Shown here piece after piece: positions 36,001 to 48,800 of a DNA stretch of 64,000 nucleotides. Position numbers and translations under genes: made by a program. The stretch covers positions 62,001-126,000 of the forward strand of contig NW_019775787.1 in NCBI RefSeq assembly GCF_001039355.2, given 5' to 3'. This DNA is from Lingula anatina. Its lineage: Eukaryota > Brachiopoda > Lingulata > Lingulida > Lingulidae. Position 1 is the stretch's first letter. Every line of letters begins with the position of its first letter. The notes under the pieces were generated by a model. The model saw only the letters and a list, made by a program, of their open reading frames with translations. It ran no database searches and had not been told where the DNA came from.

Positions 36001-37807
36001 CTTTAAACTTCCACTGAAAAAATGATCATACCAGGTTTTTTTTCACACTCCTTTATATACAGTGCCTTTACATTGTGGAGCTCTTCTGACAGAAGGGTTA
36101 TTTTTGGGTTTTCAGAATGTTCATGACTGTGGATAGTTCAGAATGATTTGTTTTATAAAAGTTGTCTAATTCTTACTGATATATTTTATGTTCCAGTGCA
36201 ATATCCAAGTGCCAATACTCAGTCAACAGGTGCTCCACTCCAAACAACTGGTAAGTAACTTTCTACAGCTCAAACTGGGAGAACTTAACAGTGATGTAGA
36301 TCAATTATTGTAAGCACAGTTGTATTGAGTTGTAGTTCATTGGATAGTATTACGTAGAACAAGGCTTTAGTCCATCTTGAGTGATCAGTCTTGTCACTTA
36401 TTCTATTGAAAATTTTTTAGGTACTTACAAATTGTTTGTTTAGTCCAATCAAATTTTGGTCACAGAGTGAATAAAACTGAACTGATATTTGCAACATTCC
36501 TGAAATGGCAGCCTCTTTTGAGCTGATGCTGGCATATAATAATTTTGCTGTAAAGAATTTTTTTCTTCAAATAAAAGGTTGATTAAATCTTCTAGGATTG
36601 ATTTTTAATGCCAATTTATGTTTTGACTCAACATTTTAATTTGGCTTAATTATTTCACCAATTTGGGTAAATCAAACTTAATTGGATTGAGCCGTTAGAG
36701 TTACACCATTGCATGCAATAATATATATGCTTTTGAGAGGCATTGCAGTTAAGTTGGAATACCTGCCAGATTAGTTAGGTGTACAAAATGAATGACTGTG
36801 TTGTCTCTACAGTGTCATCAGGTGCTCAGGGTGTTGCGATGCCCAGACCAGCTTGGGGAGCAGGGTCACAGGCAGGTAAGCATACAGTGTAAGGTTGTAG
36901 AGCATAGCTAGCTGATATTTCACTACTCGAAAATTTAATATTTGTCATGTTTAGAGTGTTTTCCATTAAGCTTTACTCGAGGTTTTAAAGTGAATTGATA
37001 TTCACTCTTGTACTGGTTCTTATATTTTGCAACAGGGATCACATTCTCCATACATTTTTGTGTTATTTTCTAGAAGTATTTGAAAATCAATCATAGTAGA
37101 ATGTTAAATGTCCAAGTAAATAAAATAATATGTATAACTTATCCACCTAGTGCATCAGGCTTGCTCAAATCTTACATTTCTATAATCTTTTATATTTGCA
37201 GGTTCACCTGGCAGGGGCCAAGCAAGAGGAAGGGGTATATACAACCCTGGGGCAACCAGGCCACCCCCCGGGTTTGCCAATCCCCCTGTAGGGCGTGGTG
37301 CCCCCTGTGCCATGGTGGGGCGTGGTTATGCCATTCCCCCAGGGATGGGCCGTGGCTTACTTGGTCAGCTGCCACAGGCAATCCGGCCATCCGTACCAAG
37401 TACTCAGAATGGTAGGCTGTGTTCACTCTGGGTTCAGATGAACTGATGAAATTTGTCTGTACTCTTGCCAAATAGTTTCAATTAGAATTAAGGCAGTTAA
37501 GAGAGGCACTCCTCATACGTAACTCAACTCGTCTGAGTTATAACTTGGGATAATGACCTTTTAAATATCCTAAATTTTTAACAGAGATCAATCTTTTTGC
37601 TCTGATTACACCCATTAATTTCACTTAATTGTATCCAGTTTTAAGTTTGAAAATATATATAAATTTTATAAGCATGATTACAAACAATGATTAATTATCA
37701 TAATCATTTATCCTTCTTATTTATTATTTTTCTTATTTCATTATGTTGCAGATGTTAGTTCAGGAATAGCTAGTCTGGATCTGGAAGCAGACGAGAACTG
37801 GGGATAG
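30088..37807 (+). CDS. mael: Maelstrom homologue (piRNA-pathway HMG-box/MAEL-domain protein)
   Basis: Exons: 30088-30219, 30965-31081, 31302-31386, 31740-31886, 32148-32189, 32425-32558, 32989-33191, 33691-33753, 34270-34522, 34810-34984, 35364-35549, 35723-35833, 36197-36250, 36813-36875, 37202-37411, 37752-37807; 676 residues. Residues 4-73 form an HMG box (NGFYFYMQDLMPELRREGRV, then KARYEQMAKEWKAK). Residues about 112-310 are the MAEL domain, an RNase-H-like fold: FYFISFQYLCETEEGYFIPVE, SDETHQIPIERFE, and RCDYHEDKEVKHCAL, which supplies the C-H-C of the ECHC motif; the Glu is in PVEVG. In animals maelstrom acts in germline transposon silencing. The 360-residue Pro/Ala/Gln/Gly tail is far longer than in the 434-residue human protein, with five isolated Trp and clustered GRG. 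AATAAA at 38303 and 38869 are candidate poly(A) signals. Confidence 0.93.
31062..31246. repeat. Duplicated exon-2 end and palindrome in maelstrom intron 2
   Basis: ATGTGGGGAACCTC at 31062-31075 (exon 2) recurs at 31233-31246 in the intron. Between them GTTCATTGGTC and GTCCGAAGGTTC (about 31153-31172) are each followed by their exact complements (GACCAATGAAC and GAACCTTCGGAC, about 31188-31207). Confidence 0.65.
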
Positions 37808-39979
37808 AAACGGCCTTGACCTCAGCCCACAGCTGCAAGACCTGACTGACACTTTAGTATGGTGTCTGCAACACTTCCCAGAGATTTTGTATCTCTTACC
37901 AAAGAGATTTTTATCATTTGTCTTTTAATTGTAGTTCTCACTGTTGTTATTTAAGGACCTTTTGTCTCCAAGAGCTTGAGACGTATGAAGTGTTCCAGTT
38001 TTCTTTTAATGTAGCGGAAATATATCTTTTTCTCTTTATCATCCTTGAATACCAGAATTTTAACACCATAAAGGAATCATTCCATTTGTAGGTTTTAAAA
38101 AAGAAAAATTAGTATTGCTATAATTGTTGTAAGGATGGTATTTTTATTTGTTGAAGGACTGTTACCGTTTCTTTGAATATCCCCAAAACCTGCGTCTTTA
38201 AACTTCTTCCCCAAATTTCCCAGTTCTTTGAAATGTGATTTAACATAGAGTCCAGTTTTACTCTGAAAGGGGTGTCATTACTCATGTAAAGAGAGGTTTT
38301 TAAATAAATGTTGGAAATAGAAGGCACGCTTACTAGGTTTAATACTTATGAAAGCAAAAGATTTGATCCAGAATGCAACTTCTTTCCTCTCAACATGGGA
38401 AAATGTTATGTACCACGTGTACCAATTTTTTTGTGAGCAAGTTTTTATTTGGGAGGTTTCTCCACATACTAGATAAGCATTAGTTGGTGGATGAAGTGAA
38501 CTTTGTCATTTTTATTACACAATTCAGTTCTTGGAAAAGACTGCAAGAGGATAACGTGACTGTACTTAAACTTCTTCACCACTTTTATAATCCTGAAACC
38601 TTACTTCGGTGTCGGACTTTAAGTTAATGAAAAACTTTTTTTTTTTTTTTTTTTTTTTTTTGTTGTTATAACATTTGGTGTTTCTACTATTATAAGTGGA
38701 GTAAATACCATAACTTTCTGTAGCCAATATATATTTTTCTCATTCCAATGCTACAATGCACAGTGCAGTTTTAAAGTAAATGCAACAAAAGTTCCACAAT
38801 AAGTTCTCTTTTTATTAAACCATTAATTTGCATCTGGTAAAGTAAAATTGTGTAAAGTTGTTAAAATGAATAAATATATTTTATTATAAATCTTATATGA
38901 TATTACTGAAATATTTGCCTCTAGAATAACAATTCAGCAAGAAATGGGCACTGTGACTAGTTGAGACGCTGACCCACAAACTTGGATAGTGACCAATTAA
39001 TTTTTGTTCTCTTTTGGACTTTTCTAAAAAAATTGACTCTCACGCAAAGCAAGTGTATTTTTAGAGAAAAAAAATCACAGAAGATTAACATGAGGCTATA
39101 AAAATGCTTTCTCAAACTGTTCAGAAAGAAGAGATTACATTTCCTAGTGCCCATCAATAAAAGTCTACTTTCTGTTGTATAATGAATACCACCTGGCCAC
39201 TCTAAAAAAATGTCTAACGAACAGATCATCTCTTTTTAGGAGACATTCTTATCTTAGAATTGTGCTAAACAAAAGATCAAACCAGTATTTTTAAAAACCA
39301 TATGTTAAAATACTCAGATCCTAGATGACAAGTAGCTATAAATTATTTTGGTTATGAAACATAAAATCTTAATAACCACAAGATCCAGCATATGTTGATA
39401 AAAAGTTTAGATTCCAGAAAAAAATGACTATAAAACTCTGTCATGTGAACTTCTAATCCTAAAATCATAAATTTAAAGTAAGACAAAAGGTATCTCCAGT
39501 ACTTTGAAACCCATCATGCTGATAAAAATTTAGATGCTAGAAAATAAAAAACTTAAAAACTGACAGTAACAACAAAATCTTTCATTTCAAATGCATAAGG
39601 ACTGGTGAGGAGTTATTCCAAGAGCAGTTAATCTCAGGTGAGAGTTGGAAACTTGTAAATGTGCCAATCATCCAAATGTTATACATAATAATATCTTGAA
39701 AAATTGTTAAAAGACGAGGCCTTTAGCCTCTATCCTTATTCCTCCGTCAACAAATGCTCTGTATGATGTAAAAAGTAAATTTGGTAGATACTGGGAGCAT
39801 ACTGCCAATGTTGTATAATCTACCCAAACTAATAAAAAATTAAAGACGTCATGTTTGAGTAACTGTGCATAGAGTTAAGGCCTCAGTCTTGTTAAGCTTC
39901 TTTTGTAAACTTACAAAATATGTTACGTAAAATTCAACTGCTATTACATAAATCAAAACATGCTCAAATCATATATATC
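37808..39979. other. Maelstrom 3' UTR and flanking DNA
   Basis: Probable 3' UTR with AATAAA at 38303-38308 and 38869-38874, and a poly-T tract at about 38637-38660. Beyond about 38900 the sequence is AT-rich spacer with no gene visible. Confidence 0.5.
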
Positions 39980-42900
39980 GTTCATATGCAAAACACACCT
40001 ATCAAAGGACAATTGCACTGAAATGGTAACCGACACTTGGCGCGAAAGTTATGTAAAATTCCACTAATTAAACATAACCTAACTTTACCTCCCCTACGTA
40101 CACCACACACACCTTCATAGCACTAAGATTGTAATTAACACTTACAGTCTAGCTAATTTGTAAATTTGCTGACACCCTTCCTTGACAATTAGTTCTGATT
40201 TGATAACTACTGGAAAACACCCGTGGTTATACAATGTGGAATGACAGGAAAACAAGTTACACAACATAGAAAATTTGCTGTGTAAGTGTCTTCCTGGGGC
40301 CCATTTCACACACACACAATATTACTCCCTGAAAAAGAGGGGTAAACTTTTAGGCTAAAATTATTGTTTACTTTGACCTAAGATAAAGTAAAAAAAAATA
40401 AATAAATAAAAGCCAGGAAATTGGTTTTAGAGATTGGTTTTAGGCCAATATGTGCTTAATCAGAAATCTTTTATGCTAAACAAGCCTGTAAAGGACCTTT
40501 GCACTGAAATGGCAACCTATAGACTTGTTAATTTGAAAAGTAGCTGACACCATTCCATGAAAATTAGTTTTGATTTTATAACAACTGGAAAACATCCAAG
40601 TTATGCAACATGAAAAATTTGCAGTGTAGGTGTCTTTCTGGGGCCCATTTCACAAAAAGAAAAATTGGTCTGTACTTTTAGGCTAAAATGACTGTTTACT
40701 TTGACTTAAGATAAAGCCAAAAAAATGAAAGCCAGGAAATTGGTCTAATCTTTAAGGCCAACATGTGCTTAATCAGAAAACCCTTTTATGCAGAACAAGC
40801 CTGCAAAGGACTACTGCACTAAAATGGTAATTAACAGACTTGTTAATTTGAAAAGTAGCTGACACCATTCCATGAAAATTAGTTTTGATTTTATAACAAC
40901 TGGAAAACATCCAACTTATACAACATGAAAAATTTGCAGCGTAGGTGTCTTTCTGGGGCCCATTTCACAAAAAGAAAAAAATACATTTAAAATTGGTCTG
41001 TACTTTTAGGCTAAAATGACTGTTTACTTTGACTTAAGATAAAGCCAAAAAAATGAAAGCCAGGAAATTGGTCTAATCTTTAAGGCCAACATGTGCTTAA
41101 TCAGAAAACCCTTTTATGCAGAACAAGCCTGCAAAAGACAACTGCACTTAAATGGTAATCTACAGACTTCTTCATTATTTAATTTGCTGACACCATTTTA
41201 TGAAAATTAGATTTGATTTTATAACAGGAAAATATCCAAGTTTTATAACATGGACAATTTGGTGTGTAGGTGTCTTTAGGCCCATTTCATGAAAAAAAAA
41301 AAATTAAACCTCCAATGGGACTCCATTAAGACTTATTTTTTAGGCTGAAATTATTGTCTACTTTAACCTAAAGTTTAAAAGAAATTAAAGCCAGGAAATT
41401 GGTCTAATCTTGAAAGCCAATATGTGCTTAATCAGAAATTTCTTTTATGCAGAACAAGCCTGCAAAGGACTACTGCACTAAAATGGTAATTAACAGACTT
41501 GTTAATTTGAAAAGTAGCTGACACCATTCCATGAAAATTAGTTTTGATTTTATAACAGCTGGAAAACATCCAACTTATGCAACATGAAAAATTTGCAGCG
41601 TAGGTGTCTTTCTGGGGCCCATTTCACAAAAAGAAAAAAATACATTTAAAATTGGTCTGTACTTTTAGGCTAAAATGACTGTTTACTTTGACTTAAGATA
41701 AAGCCAAAAAAATGAAAGCCAGGAAATTGGTCTAATCTTTAAGGCCAACATGTGCTTAATCAGAAAACCCTTTTATGCAGAACAAGCCTGCAAAGGGCAA
41801 CTGCACTAAAATGGTAATCTACAGACTTCTTCATTATTTAATTTGCTGACACCATTCCATGAAAATTAGATTTGATTTTATAACAACAGGAAAATATCCA
41901 AGTTATATAACATGGACAATTTGGTGTGTAGGTGTCTTTGGGAGCCATTTCATGAAAAAAAAATTAAACCTCCAATGGGACTCCATTAGGACTTATTTTT
42001 TAGGCTGAAATTATTGTCTACTTTAACCTAAAGTTTAAAAGAAATTAAAGCCATGAAATTGGGTCTAATCTTGAAAGCCAATATGTGCTTAATCAGAAAT
42101 TTCTTTTATGCAGAACAAGCCTGCAAAGGACTACTGCACTAAAACGTTAATTAACAGACTTGTTAATTTGAAAATTAGCTGACACCATTCCATGAAAATT
42201 AGTTTTGATTTTATAACAACTGGAAAACATCCAAGTTATGCAACATGATAAATTTGCAGTGTAGGTGTCTTTCGGGGCCCATTTCACGAAAAGAACAAAA
42301 TACATTTAAAATTGGTCTATATTTTTTAGGCTAAAATGATTGTTTACTTTGACTTCAGATAAAGCCAAAAAAATGAAAGCCAGGAAATTGGTCTAATCTT
42401 TAAGGCCAACATGTGCTTAATCAGAAAACCCTTTTATGCAAAACAAGCCTGCAAAGGGCAACTATACTAAAATGGTAATGAACAGACCTCTTCATTATTT
42501 AATTTGCTGACACCATTCCATGAAAATTAGATTTGATTTTATAACAACAGGAAAATATCCAAGTTATATAACATAGACAATTTGGTGTGTAGGTGTCTTT
42601 GGGGGCCATTTCATGAAAAAAAAAAGAAAATAAATAAATAAATCCAGAAAAATAGGACTTATTTTTTAGGCTGAAATTATTGTCTATTTTAGCCTAAAAT
42701 TTAAAAGAAATTAAAGCCAGGAAATTGGTCTAATCTTAAAGGCCAATATGTGCTTGATGTGAAATTCCTTTTTATGCAGAACAAGCCTGCAAAGGGCAAC
42801 TGTACTTAAATGGTGATTAACAGACTTACAAATCCGAATTTGTCACCATTTCATGAAAATTAGATTTGATTTTATAACAGGAAAACATCCAAGTTATGCA

Positions 42901-43690
42901 ACATGGAAAATTTGCTGTGAAGGTGTGACAAAGGCAAGAAAAAAAATAAAGCCAGGAAATTGGTATAATCTTAAAGGCCAATATGTGCTTAATCAGAAGT
43001 CCCTTTTATGCAGAACAAGCCTGCAAAGGACTACTGTACTAAAATGGTAATTAACAGACTTACAAATTTGAAATTTGTCACCATTCCATGAAAATTAGAT
43101 TTGATTTTATAACAGGAAAACATCCAAGTTATGCAACATGGAAAATTTGCTGTGAAGGTGTGACAAAGCCAAGAAAAAAATGAAAGCCAGGAAATTGGTT
43201 CAATCTTTAAGGCCAATATGTGCTTAATCAGAAGTCCCTTTTATGCAGATTAAGCCTGCAAAGGGCAACTGTACTAAAATGGTAATGAACAAACTTACAC
43301 ATTAGAAATTTTGTCACCATTTCATAAAATTAGGTTTGATATCATAATAGGAAAACATCCAAGTTATATAACATGGAAATTTTGCTGTGTAGGTGACTTT
43401 CTGGAGCCACATTTCATGAAAAAAAAATCCTACCCTGAGGTATAATATTTTAGACTAAAATTACAACGTTGACCTAAGATAAAATCAAGAAAAAAATTAA
43501 AGCCAGGAAATTGGTCTAATCTTTAAGGCCAACATGTGCTTAAACAAAAATCCCTTTCATACAAAACAAGCCAGCAACTTCACTGAAATGATAATTTACA
43601 GACTAACTACTTTGTAAATTTGCTGTCCCCATTCCATAATAATAAGTTTTGATTTTATAACAATAGAAAAACAAGTTATACAAGTTTATC
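39980..43690. repeat. Satellite-like tandem array, roughly 325-bp units with dimeric order
   Basis: Eleven occurrences of the block GCCAGGAAATTGG are spaced about 317, 327, 332, 325, 334, 328, 339, 235, 233 and 317 bp apart (near 40415 to 43502). Each unit also has TGTGCTTAATCAGAA, CTTTTATGCAGAACAAGCC, GCTGACACCATTCCATGAAA and GTAGGTGTCTTT. Two subtypes alternate: one with TTAATTTGAAAAGTAGCTG (near 40845, 41500, 42160), one with TTCATTATTTAATTTGCTG (near 41169, 41828, 42491). This gives a higher-order period of about 660 bp. Two units near 42950 and 43185 share a 90-bp internal deletion. Confidence 0.85.
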
Positions 43691-43718
43691 TTAGAGCACT
43701 TTCAGAACAGCAGACTAA

Positions 43719-43943
43719 GGGTGCATTCCCAGAGATTTAGATCGATCCAGAGATTAAGATTTAGATCGATCTAACTCCCTGGGGGTTCACGCTAAATTGC
43801 AGTCAGCCGAGAGCGCACCATAGTTAATTACCTCCTTACAGCTTTTAGAAGGCGGGATAGACGCTTAAGCCAGCTAAGCTGACAGTAATCTAGTGAGACT
43901 CCCCACAAGGATGGATCCATCTAAAATCTATGGAAATGGGGTC
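43719..43943. mobile_element. Harbinger-like MITE, copy 1
   Basis: 225 bp, starts GGGTGCATTCCCAGAGATTT and ends AAATCTATGGAAATGGGGTC, imperfect inverted ends, interior with GATCGATC motifs. Flanked by TAA on the left; the right flank is GAA, a probable mutated TAA. It abuts the end of the satellite array. Confidence 0.65.
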
Positions 43944-45264
43944 GAACAGTGCATTCACAACAGCAGACTACAGATCAGCGGATCAAATATGTAGTTAACA
44001 GGTTCACAAGGGTAAGTTATACCTCTACTGTTTACAGATTCAACTTTTTATCTCCAATCCATTGATCATTTTCTCAAAAACAGAAGGAGATTCTGACAGA
44101 GAATAACTTTAAAGTTGGTTTGTGCTATATACCTGTACCACAAAAGTGGCCGACAATGGTGTTGTTGCCAAGAGAATGTCACTTTCATCACGTTTTTCCA
44201 CTGACGATACAAATAATACAAACAATATTGTATAAGTCACTTGTTTCATAAAGGCAATATACTGGCTATGGTTTCATAAGCAGTTTGATAACCAAAACCA
44301 CTTTTGAAATGTAGAAGATGGTTGTTGGTTAACAAAGCTTTTATTTTACCTAAAGAAACCAAACATGGGATTTGGGGACAAAACATGAAATGAATATTAA
44401 ATATTCTGCTGTTTGAAGCCATGTCTTTATACTTCAATTTTTCAATAATCAACCTATGAAACTCCTAAATCAAAAACACCTTAAATTTTAAAGCCCACAT
44501 TATCCTTTGTTTTCTTAAAGGACATAGCTTCAGGAACACACATAATTGGCATTTTCAATTCAAACCAAAATTCAAATTTTAAGGAGGGGTATTGCTTTTT
44601 TGAAATATACAATTAATATTTTCCTCAAAATAAAAAAAAGCTATAATTCAATGAGTGAGTTCTGAATGAATCAACAGTTATTAAGACCACCATGTCTTCC
44701 TGTAGATTTCAGAAGAAGAAAAATGAGTAGTTTTTGCAAGATTTGTAGGCAGAAAATATGACTTGGGACATCTTTAAACATTGATGGTGTACCTTCAAAC
44801 ATAAAAGGCTACCTCCTAAGCAAAGGGGTAGATAAAAGCAAAAAAAATCCCATGTTAGGCTCTTTTTGTGTTAATAGAATTAATTACTTCATATACTGTA
44901 ATATTTTAGTGAGTATCTAAAATGACACATAATAAACTATGATGTCTCTTAAATAAAATAAGACATATATGCTAAATACATAAATTACCATCACAGGCTA
45001 AAATACTATTCTATAGGTTAAAAATGTGTTTGTTAAAATACACATAATTATAAACTTAAGGTTTCACAAAGCTAGTTTAATTTTCTCATAATACTGTAAA
45101 CTATCATTTTTACAAAAAAAAGTTGTTCCTTCATAAGCACCTTCTTTTAAATTTTGGCTAAATAAATGTGATAACAGAATCAAGCTGTAAAGCACCAGAT
45201 TATTCAATTATAATATACAGCTATGGGGAATTCTCCTGGATAACTCCCAGCACAAGGAAACAGA
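43944..45264. other. 3' flank of the SLC26 gene
   Basis: AT-rich, probable 3' UTR and downstream DNA of the minus-strand SLC26 gene that stops at 45265. No other gene is seen. Confidence 0.5.
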
Positions 45265-45834
45265 CTAATTGCATTTCTGTTGTGCGGCAGTGACTGCATC
45301 ATGGACAGTAAGGTACACCACTGACATGCTGTTTTTCTCAAAGAATCCAGTTTTGTCCAACAACTCTAGAACACTAGCTGTTAAAAAGATTAAAAAACAC
45401 CTCTGTCAAAATGTATGTACAAATATGTCATGAAGAGTTACTTTTATCAGAAATTATTTTTATCCTACCCAAATGTTTTTGCAACAAAATTACACCTGTA
45501 AGCCAAATCATTTTCATGGAGAGTTCCTTTTTATTCAAATTAGTCAAAGTATTCTACACTAAAGGATACTGACAAATAATTTACAGTAGTTTTTTCAATT
45601 AAAAATGCCTCAACTACTTTGATGATCTCCCAATATCTTCTATCTGTGTCCTAGGATTGGGAAGCAAAATCTAAAACTGTCTAGAGGTTGAAATTTGTAA
45701 GAAATATGGGTTCAGCAGAAGTGGCATTAGATAAAATGGTGAAAACTACCATACACAAAGATGTTTTACAGTTGTTACTCATGTGTAGATCTGTCCTCAG
45801 TAGAACTACGCAATTGACTTATTATTATATCAAA

Positions 45835-45870
<36 letters not shown>

Positions 45871-48800
45871 GCGCACTGTTCCAGTTACTTACATTTACAG
45901 TTGGCTAGGAATATTGAAATTCCAACATCTCCATACTCTGCCACCACCTGAAATAGTTGAAAAAGTCATATACTTAAAAACAGAAGTTAAACTGAAGGGT
46001 GATCGATGCATCTGTGTTAATATTCAACGGTTAACATGTAATGTTGCCAACACATTAGAACATTAATTCACTGCATGAAGTCCAACCAACTGCACTCTCT
46101 CTGTGTGTGTGTGTGTGTGTGTATGTGTGTGCGTGTTGCAACTTTTGAAACTAGATCAAGAATAATTATAATGATAATCACAGGTGCCCCCTCCCCAAGT
46201 AGCCGAAATCGTTCCCTTTTTTACTGGTCTAATAAGGTTAAATGTGACTTTGACTTTGACCTTTTGCCCTCAAAATTGATAAAATTGTCAAACTAGTTAA
46301 ACCAAAAGGCATGTGCAAAAATACACTCTACTTTTTGGAATATCTTCAAGGGGGTCATACAAGTAACAATACTGATTAAGCTATTTCAAAGTGCTATAAC
46401 AAGGGCAAATCCAGAGATATTTTCTGAGTCTTCCAAATTATCTTAGTTGAAACATCCTCCATTTTTGACTGTCTTCCAACAGAAAAAATTAGATACCAGT
46501 CAATGTGAACTTGAAAAAATTCTGACAGTCTTCCAGAAGACCCATAAGTTGGTTTCTGTCTGCCCCTGTGTTACTTTATGATCCTGGCCCTCAAACATGC
46601 TAAATGACTGATTCAGACCTTCAAAATTATCTTCTTAACAATCCTAAGGAAGACATCCTTACTTGTGTGATAACTTTCGCCCCCAAAGCATCTATGTATG
46701 TAAATGCTTCACAATCCAAAATGATATGGTGCACAGGGAGATCTGACTTAGGGCTGTCTGCATCTCCACTATAGGTGTCGCCAGTGGTATCCCCCATCTC
46801 TAAGGCAATAGGGACGGTCGTTTGGTCTTCTGCCTGAAAAAATGTGATTTTGAAAAAATAAAGTAACCAAAGATAATCAAAAGAAGAAAAGTATACCACG
46901 ATTAACTGTCTGTTTATGGACAAAGTGTCGCATTCTAAACACACTTTTAATACATTCTGTTAACCACTTCTTGTTGAACTTCTCTGAAGACAAGTAGTAT
47001 GTACTTTTTGGTCATATTTTAACAGATAGGTACCATGCATAAATACCACAAAATACACAATTTTGTCCCTTCTAAATGAACCCTGCAGTCTATCAACCAG
47101 CTTGACCCAGTTTGAAAATGTTCGAAATCCACACCCTGGTTTGAGCATTGCAGTTCAAATGGAATACGGCGTAATTTGAAAAAACAATAATTATGACTGG
47201 GTTATGGACTTTTAATTTTAGTGGATTGTAAGGACTGTGGTTATAATAAATGACTGGAAAGTAGCATTAAAGGTTGCTAAATTGGACAAAATTACTGTTT
47301 CCTTTTCTTGTTAATTTTTTTGGGGGGGCTTACACTGTGCACCTTAAACATTATTTTCTAATTTCATTTTATTTATTAAGCTATCCTTCACCAGAAAATG
47401 GTTAATGAAATGGTTAAAAAAAAACATTTTGAAAACATCATTATATGCATTTAAATCTAATCAGATAAAAACACAATAAAAGTGAATGTTCTCTTGTCAT
47501 TTTGGTTGAAGTATCTCTTAATGAAAAATTAATTTAAAAAAATATACACAGTTACAGGGGAGAGCAATTTTTTATACAGGTGATATCATATAAAAAACTA
47601 CATGTGAATTTCAATTTTCTCCCCTTTTCTAACATCCCATTTCCATAGATTTTTAGATCGATCTATCCCTGTGGGGAGTCTCACTAGATTACTGTCAGCT
47701 TGGCCGGCTTAAGCGTCTGTCCCACCTACTAAAAGCTGTAAGGGGGTAATTAACTATGGTGCCTGCTCGGCTGACTGCAGTTTAGCGTGAACCCCCAGGG
47801 AGTTAGGTCGATCTAAAACTTAAAGGGATAATAACTCTTCGTTTCGGCCAAAAAATGAATTTTCCTGGAGTAAACAACAATTTTCCCATACTTACCAATG
47901 GTTAATGAATCCATTTTTACATTCAAAGTTAGTCCCTGGTTTTTTTCTAAAAAGTTTGGTTTTTTGTTAAAATCTCTTAAGAGATTTTAACAGAGTATAG
48001 CCATCAATGGAGGTCACGTGATCTAAAGACAAGCTCTGATATCAGAATAATAGCTATAACTGCCGTTTTTTGTGATAAAACAGAATATATTATATTTCTA
48101 TGAGTTATTCACAATGTTTTTATTGTGAAATGTAGATTTCATACAAAGAGTTATTATCCCTTTAATCTTTAGATCGATCTAAATCTCTGGGAAAGCACCC
48201 TAAAACTAAACTTGGTATCTACATTAGTGTTATAAGAAATGTTATGAAGAATTTCAAGTTCCATTATAATTATATGCATTGTAATAATTTGTTAAACGTA
48301 GAAAAGAGAGTGATTACAGTATTTAATACCGAGATGTCAAAGTGAATTTCTGAAGTATAGGCATTACCAGGCTGTCTGCAAAGTCAGCAGCGACTACAGT
48401 GCATCACATAACTCCAGTAAGTATAGTTGCTGATAAAGGAAATAAAAGGCTCAGTTAGATAAGTTGCTAAAAGAAAAAAATTATTACTCAGTTGGATTAG
48501 TTGCGCATGAAAGAAATATTCATCCTTGAAACAAACAATGACAGAAACATAAACATATGGAGAAATACTTCTGCACATGTACAAGCGCATAACATAAGCA
48601 TACTTTATCAGGTAAAGCCTGTGCTTTAGTTGTCTGTTCTGCGTCGAAATTCTTCACGTCTTCTGCCTGGAAAAATGAGTATTATTTGGAAAAACAAATT
48701 AATATGAACAGAGCCAGTATGAGTTTTTTGTGGGACTATTCTTCACTCTGCTCATTTCACATTATTTTCTTATTTTATCATATTTAAATATTTGTCACAA

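Noticed and set aside
42853-43216. Short open frames within the satellite array
   Set aside because: They recur with the repeat unit and are not conserved between units.
39980-43690. Reading the array as a centromeric satellite
   Set aside because: It is only 3.7 kb and lies between two normal genes; nothing here supports a centromere.
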